Below, piece by piece: positions 1 through 4,851 of a stretch of DNA of 8,870 bases. This DNA is from JAWLGW01 sp964569055 (lineage in GTDB: Bacteria > Planctomycetota > J058), in assembly GCA_964569055.1 (NCBI GenBank), contig CAZMSZ010000322.1:1-8870 (forward strand). The letters run 5' to 3'. A program made the translations under genes and the position numbers. The first letter of the stretch is position 1. Each line of letters begins with the position of its first letter. Under the pieces are notes generated by a model, which made no database searches, was not told where the DNA came from, and worked only from the letters and a program-made list of their open reading frames with translations.

Positions 1-1
1 C

Positions 2-1465
2 GCGCCGGCCGCGGCGCTCGAGCTGGTCGCCGCCGCCGAGGGGTGGCTGGTCGCGCCGCCGCGCCTGGTCCCCGCCGGCGCCCGCGAGATCGCGCTCGAG
101 CTGGAGCGCGGCCTGCGCGTGGCGGGTCGCGTGATCGGGGTCGATGCGGCCCTGGCGCGCGAGGAGGTGTGGGTCGCGCTGCACGGGGCGGGACCAGCGT
201 TCCTCCATGACGGCGAGCCCGTGCAGGCCGACGCGAGCGGGCGGTTCGAGCTGCTGGGCGTCCCGCCGGGCAGCGGCTACCTCCTCACCGGTCGCACGGC
301 GCGCGGCGCCCGCGGGGTGCTCGCGCTGCCGGCGGTCGCGGCGCCCGGTCTCGGCGGGCTGGTGCTGGAGCTGCGCGCGCTCGAGCTGCGCGGCCGGGTC
401 GAGGGCGCAGGCGCGCTCGACCGCGCGGCGATCGCGGTCGAGGTCCGCCCCGCGGGCTCGCCGCCCGGCGCGCCCGCCGCGGAGCGCGCTCCGCTCGCGC
501 CCGGCGATCGGTTCGCCGTGCTCGTCCCCGAGCCGGGGGAGTGGGAGGCGCGCGCGGTCGGACCCGCCGGGGTGCGCTCGCGCTGGACCCGCGCCGCGGT
601 CGGGACCGCTGTCGGACGAGGCGCGCCCGAGCCCGAGCTGGTGCTGACCCTCGGCGCCCCGTTCACGCTGCGCGGGCGCGTGCTCGGCGCGCGCGGCGCC
701 GCGCTCGGCGGCGCGCGCGTCACCCTGCGCGGCGAGCCCGCCTGGGCCTGCGACCCGGCCAGCGCGCGCACGGGCGAGGACGGGGCGTTCGTGCTCGAGG
801 TGCGCGGCGTCCCGCCCTCGCTGGTGCTGGCCGCCAGCCATCCCGGCTGCTTCCCCGCCCGGCACGTGCTGCGCGCGACCCCGGGGGGCGAGGTGTCGTC
901 GTTCGACCTGGTGCTCGAGGCGATCCCGCGCCCGATCCCGATCGAGGCGGGGCCGTTCCTCGGCCCCGACGGTCGCCCGCTGAGCGGGGTCACCCTGGCG
1001 CTCGATCCCGACGACCCCGAGGCGGCCTCGGCGGAGCTGGTCCTCGACGCCGAGGGGCGCCCCGAGCTCTCCACCCTGGGGCCCGGCCGCTGGACCGTGT
1101 CGTTCCTCGAGCCGGCCACCGACGAGCTGCGGGCCTGGACGCTCCAACTCGAGCTCGAGCCGGGCGACCGGGTCAGCCTGGCCCACCGCGAGGAGCAGCC
1201 GCGCGGCCGGGTGGACGGCGCGGTCCGCGGCCCGCTCGAGCGGTTGCTCCAGCTCGACCTGCGCCCGCACGAGCCGCCGCCCGGCGCGTTCACGTTCGTC
1301 GCCGCCCGCGCCGCCGACGCCTCGGGCCGGTTCAGCTTCGCCGCCGTGCCGCCCGGGCAGTACGTCGTGCGCGCCCGCTACGAGGAGGGCGTAGCCGAGG
1401 CCCCCTGCGAGGTCACGCCGGGCCGGACGGTCTGGGTGGAGCTGGGCGGCCCCGAGCCTCGCTGA
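2..1465 (+). CDS. Carboxypeptidase-regulatory-like repeat protein, 5' end missing
   Basis: I see an open frame that enters from the left edge and ends at TGA 1463-1465, giving 487 visible residues. The GTG at 119 lies in this frame, but the codons before it are equally protein-like, so the true start is outside the window. The protein is a chain of about four or five beta-sandwich repeats of roughly 90 residues, beginning near visible residues 40, 128, 216, 309 and 400. Repeats typically have an opening GRV-type strand, then a DASGRF or GEDGAF turn, then a PPG(x)Y-type strand (for example GVPPGSGY and AVPPGQYVVRA). This is the pattern of CarboxypepD_reg-like/transthyretin-fold domains found in tandem in large exported proteins of Myxococcota and Planctomycetota. 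No catalytic motif is visible. It probably has a structural or adhesive role at the surface or in the periplasm, though no signal peptide can be seen in the fragment. A perfect hairpin follows the stop codon. Confidence 0.8.
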   Translation, partial: APAAALELVAAAEGWLVAPPRLVPAGAREIALELERGLRVAGRVIGVDAALAREEVWVALHGAGPAFLHDGEPVQADASGRFELLGVPPGSGYLLTGRTARGARGVLALPAVAAPGLGGLVLELRALELRGRVEGAGALDRAAIAVEVRPAGSPPGAPAAERAPLAPGDRFAVLVPEPGEWEARAVGPAGVRSRWTRAAVGTAVGRGAPEPELVLTLGAPFTLRGRVLGARGAALGGARVTLRGEPAWACDPASARTGEDGAFVLEVRGVPPSLVLAASHPGCFPARHVLRATPGGEVSSFDLVLEAIPRPIPIEAGPFLGPDGRPLSGVTLALDPDDPEAASAELVLDAEGRPELSTLGPGRWTVSFLEPATDELRAWTLQLELEPGDRVSLAHREEQPRGRVDGAVRGPLERLLQLDLRPHEPPPGAFTFVAARAADASGRFSFAAVPPGQYVVRARYEEGVAEAPCEVTPGRTVWVELGGPEPR

Positions 1466-1491
1466 GCGGCGTCGGCTCCAGCCGACGCCGC
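1466..1491 (+). terminator. Perfect GC hairpin directly after the stop codon
   Basis: A 12-base arm at 1466-1477 (GCGGCGTCGGCT) is exactly reverse-complementary to 1480-1491, with CC between. Allowing for loop closure this gives an 11-bp stem with a TCCA loop. It begins at the first base after the TGA of the repeat protein. No T-tract follows, so a classical intrinsic terminator is not proven. Position and stability fit a terminator or a 3'-end stabilising hairpin. Confidence 0.6.
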
Positions 1492-1549
1492 GACGTCCCA
1501 GCCGCGGGGCCCGCGCGGTCGCGCAACCTCGCCCCGGCCTGACCTGATC

Positions 1550-1610
1550 GTCGCGTCGCCGTCGCGGTCGCGTCGCCCTCGGTCTCGCCGTGAGGAGAGT
1601 CCGAGGAGAG
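1550..1610 (+). repeat. Two short direct-repeat pairs in the intergenic spacer
   Basis: The 221-bp spacer 1466-1686 contains GTCGCGTCGCC twice (1550-1560 and 1567-1577, period 17). It then has GAGGAGAG twice (1592-1599 and 1603-1610, period 11). The second pair is about one helical turn apart, as in some regulator binding sites. In DNA this GC-rich, short repeats can also arise by chance. No coding signal is visible in the spacer. Confidence 0.35.
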
Positions 1611-1640
1611 CGCCTCCCCAGTGCGGACACGACTTGGGAT

Positions 1641-1656
1641 TGGCGCGCTCGTTGTT
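1641..1656 (+). promoter_or_regulatory. Possible sigma54-type promoter, imperfect
   Basis: TGGCGCG at 1641-1647, four bases, then TTGTT at 1652-1656 resemble the sigma54 consensus TGGCACG-N4-TTGCW, with the GG of the -24 element intact. The normally invariant C of the -12 GC is T here, which weakens the call. A start about 12 bases downstream would leave a short leader before the ribosome binding site at 1672. No good sigma70 pair was found in this stretch. Confidence 0.2.
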
Positions 1657-1671
1657 CCTACGCGCGGCCGC

Positions 1672-1682
1672 AAGGAAGGAAG
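1672..1682 (+). promoter_or_regulatory. Ribosome binding site fixing the zincin start
   Basis: The purine run AAGGAAGGAAG at 1672-1682 contains two overlapping AAGGA cores and ends four bases before ATG 1687. It decides against the upstream in-frame GTG at 1621, which has no comparable site and would place extra residues ahead of the signal peptide. Confidence 0.75.
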
Positions 1683-1686
1683 CCCG

Positions 1687-2703
1687 ATGCTCAGGACCGC
1701 GCCCGCTCGTTCGCCCCGCCTCGCCGTCGCCCTGCTCGCGCTCGCGTGGCTCGCCCCTCCCGCCGCCGCGGCCGACCTCGGCAGCCTGACGCGCGTCGGC
1801 TCGGGCGACCTCGCCTACCGCTGGCAGCGCCGCGACCTCGTGATCACCCTCCGCGACCGCGACGGCCGCTGGAGCGAAGAGGAGGCGCTCAAGGTCCGCG
1901 ACGCCCTCGACAAGCTGCCCGACATCCTCGTGCGCAAGTCGATCGAGCGGGCCAAGGTCGCGCGGATCTACCGCGACGTGCTGCCGCGCAACCGCAAGGG
2001 CGCGCGGGGCGGGCGCTCGGCCACGGCCGAGGTCCGCAACGGCTACATCTCGGTCGGGGACTGGCTCATGGCGCAGCCCGCCGAGCGGGTCTACGAGACC
2101 GTGGTCCACGAGTTCGGCCACGCGATCCACTACTCGATCGCCGGTCGCCTCCTGTACGAGATCTACACCCCGGGCTGGACGAACCTCTCCTGGACCAACG
2201 CCATCGTCGACGGGCTCAAGAGCTGGAACGGCTTCGTCAGCGACTACGCCCGCGAGAACGACCACGAGGACTTCGCCGACACCGTCGAGTTCTACTGGCT
2301 CGCGCCCGACGAGCTGAAGCGGGTCAGCCCGGCCAAGTTCCGCTACATGCGCGACGTGGTGTTCGAAGGCGTGATGTCCCCGCCCAGCGCGCGGATCCCC
2401 GGCAAGCGCGCGATCGACCCGGTGCGCCCGGAGATCTCGCGCCTCGGCGACACGGTCGACACGCCGGGCTCGGTGGTGCAGGTCTACGGCAAGCACTTCA
2501 TGGGGCCGCTCGACGGCGGGTTCAACGCCGTGCGCTACGGCAGCAAGAGCGCGGTCGAGCTCGCGCTCTCGCGCCGCCGGATCGTCTCCTGGGTGCCGCT
2601 CACCGCCGGGACCGGCAGCCGCCCGATCACCGTGGCCACCCAGGACGGGCGCAGCGCCCCGGCCGCGTTCCGGGTCAAGAAGCCCTGGTGGAAGTTCTGG
2701 TAG
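1687..2703 (+). CDS. Exported ATLF-like zinc metallopeptidase with C-terminal IPT/TIG domain
   Basis: This encodes a 338-residue protein. Residues 1-29 form a signal peptide: RSPR followed by a hydrophobic stretch of Ala, Leu and Val, with an AAA-type cleavage site before D30. HEFGH at 141-145 is a zincin HExxH motif, with H141 and H145 as presumed zinc ligands and E142 as the catalytic base. A second conserved block, EDFADTVE (194-201), lies 49 residues downstream, and E194 is the likely third zinc ligand. Y187 sits seven residues before E194. As I recall lethal factor (H686, H690, Y728, E735), the Y-to-E spacing is the same, so I place it with ATLF-like peptidases (MEROPS M34-like), by inference. 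Residues from about 245 (RPEISRLGDTVDTPGSVVQV and on) to 328 look like an IPT/TIG Ig-like domain, often involved in binding. The C-terminus is KKPWWKFW. The substrate is unknown. It ends convergently, nine bases from the lipoprotein stop. Confidence 0.85.
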   Translation: MLRTAPARSPRLAVALLALAWLAPPAAAADLGSLTRVGSGDLAYRWQRRDLVITLRDRDGRWSEEEALKVRDALDKLPDILVRKSIERAKVARIYRDVLPRNRKGARGGRSATAEVRNGYISVGDWLMAQPAERVYETVVHEFGHAIHYSIAGRLLYEIYTPGWTNLSWTNAIVDGLKSWNGFVSDYARENDHEDFADTVEFYWLAPDELKRVSPAKFRYMRDVVFEGVMSPPSARIPGKRAIDPVRPEISRLGDTVDTPGSVVQVYGKHFMGPLDGGFNAVRYGSKSAVELALSRRRIVSWVPLTAGTGSRPITVATQDGRSAPAAFRVKKPWWKFW

Positions 2704-2712
2704 CGGCCGCGC

Positions 2713-3341
2713 TCAGTTCGCGGTCTGGACGCCCCGCGGGAGCCCGTCGAGGGGGACACGGAGCGGCTGCCCGTTCAGGCTGGACATGAACGTGCGGTCC
2801 CACCCGGGGAGGTCGTCGATCCGCCGCAGCTCGAGGTCGGGCTCCTCGGGGAGGATCCCCGAGTGCACGAGCTTCATCTCGGTCTGCTCCGGGGCGACGA
2901 GCAGGGTGTAGTTGGCGTTCCAGATGTCGAGCTCCACCTTGCCCTCGTCGTAGGCGTCCAGGGTGTACTGCCGCACGTACTCCCGCGTCACGCCCCTGGC
3001 GACGATCCGCGCGAGCAGGTAGCCCCGCAGCACGCCGTGGGGCGACTGCCACTCTCGAAGCGCTCCTCGAGCTGCCCGGGGAACACGATCAACTGGAGAC
3101 TCTCGGGCGCCACACCGCGGATCGGGGACAGCCCGGGCGGGTTCAAGGGGGCATCGTCGGTCGAGGTCGAGGCGCAGAAGAACGGCACGTGTCGGGGCTG
3201 ATTGGTGACCTCCCACACCCCGGGCAGGTAGGCCGTGAGCGCCGGGAGATAACCCCGCGCGTCCGACTCCACCGGCTCGGGGCCCGCGCAGCCCGCCAGC
3301 GCGGCGATGAGGACGCAGATCCAAGACACGTTCGACCGCAT
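2713..3341 (-). pseudogene. Lipoprotein gene split by a one-base frameshift
   Basis: The N-terminal part reads from ATG 3341 and begins MRSNVSWICVLIAALAGC. This is a lipoprotein signal peptide with lipobox LAGC (cysteine 18) followed by Ala, so outer-membrane sorting is likely. Near 3054 the sensible reading moves to another frame and continues to TGA 2713. Past this point the first frame turns Ser/Arg/Cys-rich, and before it the second frame is Arg-rich noise. Adding one G on the minus strand near 3054 gives GAG GAG TGG (E-E-W), a 630-bp gene and 209 residues. Because the scaffold also has an N gap, a sequencing or assembly error is as likely as a real mutation. The family is not recognised with confidence. 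YLPGVWEVTNQ near the N-terminus, the VRQYTLDAYDEG stretch and DDLPGWDRTF weakly recall CpcT/CpeT-type beta-barrel proteins. It has its own promoter and a strong ribosome binding site. Confidence 0.75.
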
Positions 3342-3345
3342 TGGA

Positions 3346-3352
3346 CTCCTCC
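3346..3352 (-). promoter_or_regulatory. Ribosome binding site of the lipoprotein gene
   Basis: On the minus strand GGAGGAG lies four bases before ATG 3341. This strong Shine-Dalgarno site, directly ahead of a classical lipoprotein signal peptide, fixes the start. Confidence 0.75.
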
Positions 3353-3370
3353 GCCCCGGCGCGGACGCCG

Positions 3371-3400
3371 CTTATACGAGAGGCCGCCGCGCGATGGCAA
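3371..3400 (-). promoter_or_regulatory. Sigma70-type promoter for the lipoprotein gene
   Basis: On the minus strand TTGCCA (3400-3395) and TATAAG (3376-3371) each match five of six bases of the -35 and -10 consensus, with an 18-bp spacer. Transcription would begin near 3364, leaving a leader of about 20 bases that contains the GGAGGAG site. The -10 is the only AT-rich island in this part of the divergent spacer. Confidence 0.6.
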
Positions 3401-3466
3401 GCGCGTGTCCGGGCCCGCGCCGTTGCGCGGATGGGAGGTTGGTGCTCGAATGCCGCCGCTACACCC

Positions 3467-3472
3467 AGGAGG
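3467..3472 (+). promoter_or_regulatory. Ribosome binding site deciding the fumC start
   Basis: AGGAGG at 3467-3472 is a full Shine-Dalgarno core. Two in-frame ATGs follow, at 3474 (one base away, too close) and 3480 (seven bases away, ideal). The second is therefore chosen, giving an N-terminus of MTATRTESDTLG. Confidence 0.75.
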
Positions 3473-3479
3473 CATGACC

Positions 3480-4747
3480 ATGACAGCCACCCGCACCGAG
3501 AGCGACACGCTCGGCGCCGTCGAGGTCCCGGCGGACCGCTACTGGGGCGCGCAGACCCAGCGCAGCCTCGAGAACTTCCCGATCGGCTGGGAGCCGATGC
3601 CGACCGCGGTGGTGCGGGCCCTCGCCACGATCAAGAAGGCCTGCGCGGCGGTGAACGTGGCCAACGGCGGCCTCTCGCCCGAGCTGGGCGAGTGGATCGA
3701 GCGGGCGGCCGACGAGGTGATCGCCGGCCAGCTCGACGACCACTTCCCGCTGGTGGTGTGGCAGACCGGCTCGGGCACCCAGAGCAACATGAACGTGAAC
3801 GAGGTGATCTCGAACCGCGCGATCGAGCTCCTCGGCGGGGTGGTCGGGAGCAAGCAGCCGATCCACCCCAACGACCACGTCAACCGCGGGCAGTCCTCCA
3901 ACGACTGCTTCCCGACCGCCATGCACATCGCGGCCGTGCAGCACCTCCACGCCCACCTGCTCCCCGCCCTCGAGGCGCTCCACGCGGGCCTGCTCGACAA
4001 GGCCCAGGCGTTCGCCGAGATCGTGACCACCGGCCGCACCCACCTGCAGGACGCGACCCCGCTCACGCTGGGCCACCAGTTCGGCGCCTTCGCCAAGCAG
4101 GTCGAGTACGGGATCGCCCGGGTCAAGGCGACGCTGCCGCGCCTGTGTCAGCTCGCTCAGGGCGGGACCGCCGTGGGGACGGGGTTGAACGCCCCAGACG
4201 GCTTCGACCGCGCCGTGGCGGCCAAGATCGCCGAGCTGACCGGCCTCCCGTTCGAGACGGCCGAGGACAAGTTCGAGGCCCTCAGCGCCCACGACGCGAT
4301 CGTCGAGGCCTCGGGCGCGCTCAACGTGCTCGCCGCGAGCCTGATGAAGATCGGCAACGACATCCGCCTGCTCGGCTCGGGCCCGCGCTGCGGGATCGGC
4401 GAGATCGTGCTCCCGGCCAACGAGCCCGGCTCGTCGATCATGCCCGGCAAGGTCAACCCGACGCAGGTCGAGGCGCTCACCATGGTGTGCGCGCAGGTGA
4501 TGGGGAACCACACCACGATCACCGTGGCCGGCTCCAACGGGCACCTGCAGCTCAACGTCTTCAAGCCGGTCATGATCTACGCGCTGCTGCAGTCGATCCA
4601 GCTGCTCGGCGACGCCAGCCGCAGCTTCCTCGACCGCTGCGTGGCCGGGATCGAGCCCGACCGCCGCCGGATCGAGGACCTGCTCGGCCGCTCGCTGATG
4701 CTCGTGACCGCCCTCGCGCCGCACATCGGCTACGACCAGGCGGCCGC
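3480..4747 (+). CDS. fumC: Class II fumarate hydratase, 3' end lost in the gap
   Basis: This enzyme interconverts fumarate and L-malate in the TCA cycle as a cytoplasmic, iron-independent homotetramer. The 422 visible residues carry all main superfamily signatures: SGTQSNMN at 98-105, GRTHLQDATP from 185 with H188, and GSSIMPGKVNP at 317-327 with S318, K324 and N326. H188 and S318 fall at the same residue numbers as the catalytic pair I know from E. coli FumC, which also supports the start at 3480. The stretch VMGNHTTITVAGSNGHLQLN followed by VFKPVM is fumarase-like rather than aspartase-like. The last visible residues, TALAPHIGYDQAA, normally lie about 45 residues before the end of a ~465-residue enzyme, so the missing part is a sequence gap and not a biological truncation. 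The gene is divergent from the lipoprotein gene across a 138-bp spacer and convergent with the DPF-repeat gene. No convincing promoter of its own was found. Confidence 0.96.
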
Positions 4748-4847
4748 NNNNNNNNNNNNNNNNNNNNNNNNNNNNNNNNNNNNNNNNNNNNNNNNNNNNN
4801 NNNNNNNNNNNNNNNNNNNNNNNNNNNNNNNNNNNNNNNNNNNNNNN
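4748..4847. other. Assembly gap of exactly 100 N
   Basis: The run of exactly 100 N is the conventional placeholder for a gap of unknown size. It hides the last ~45 codons of fumC and the convergent intergenic region. The stop codon of the minus-strand gene is visible just four bases beyond it. About 135 bases plus a spacer should be missing, so the true length is probably more than 100. Confidence 0.95.
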
Positions 4848-4851
4848 CCCC

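Noticed and set aside
277..1293. Long minus-strand open frame opposite the repeat protein
   Set aside because: Ser/Arg/Pro-rich shadow with no motif. High GC removes stop codons from several frames, and the plus strand reads as a clear domain protein.
2703..2710. GCGGCCGC palindrome between the convergent zincin and lipoprotein stops
   Set aside because: An eight-base GC palindrome with no loop is too small for a terminator and common at this GC content.
3050..3058. Programmed -1 ribosomal frameshift in the lipoprotein gene
   Set aside because: No X XXY YYZ slippery site lies at the switch. A simple one-base loss explains the data.
2713..3324. Minus-strand frame read as a separate 203-residue protein
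   Set aside because: Its first ~90 residues are Arg-rich noise, and only the part after about 3054 is protein-like. It is the second half of the frameshifted lipoprotein.
3423..3451. TTGCGC-17-TCGAAT as a fumC promoter
   Set aside because: Only three and four of six consensus bases match, which is expected by chance in a spacer of this length.
3189..3479. Upstream extension of fumC to an ATG at 3189
   Set aside because: It overlaps the lipoprotein gene and its promoter, is Arg-rich and unlike fumarases. The ribosome binding site at 3467-3472 and the E. coli-like residue numbering fix the start at 3480.
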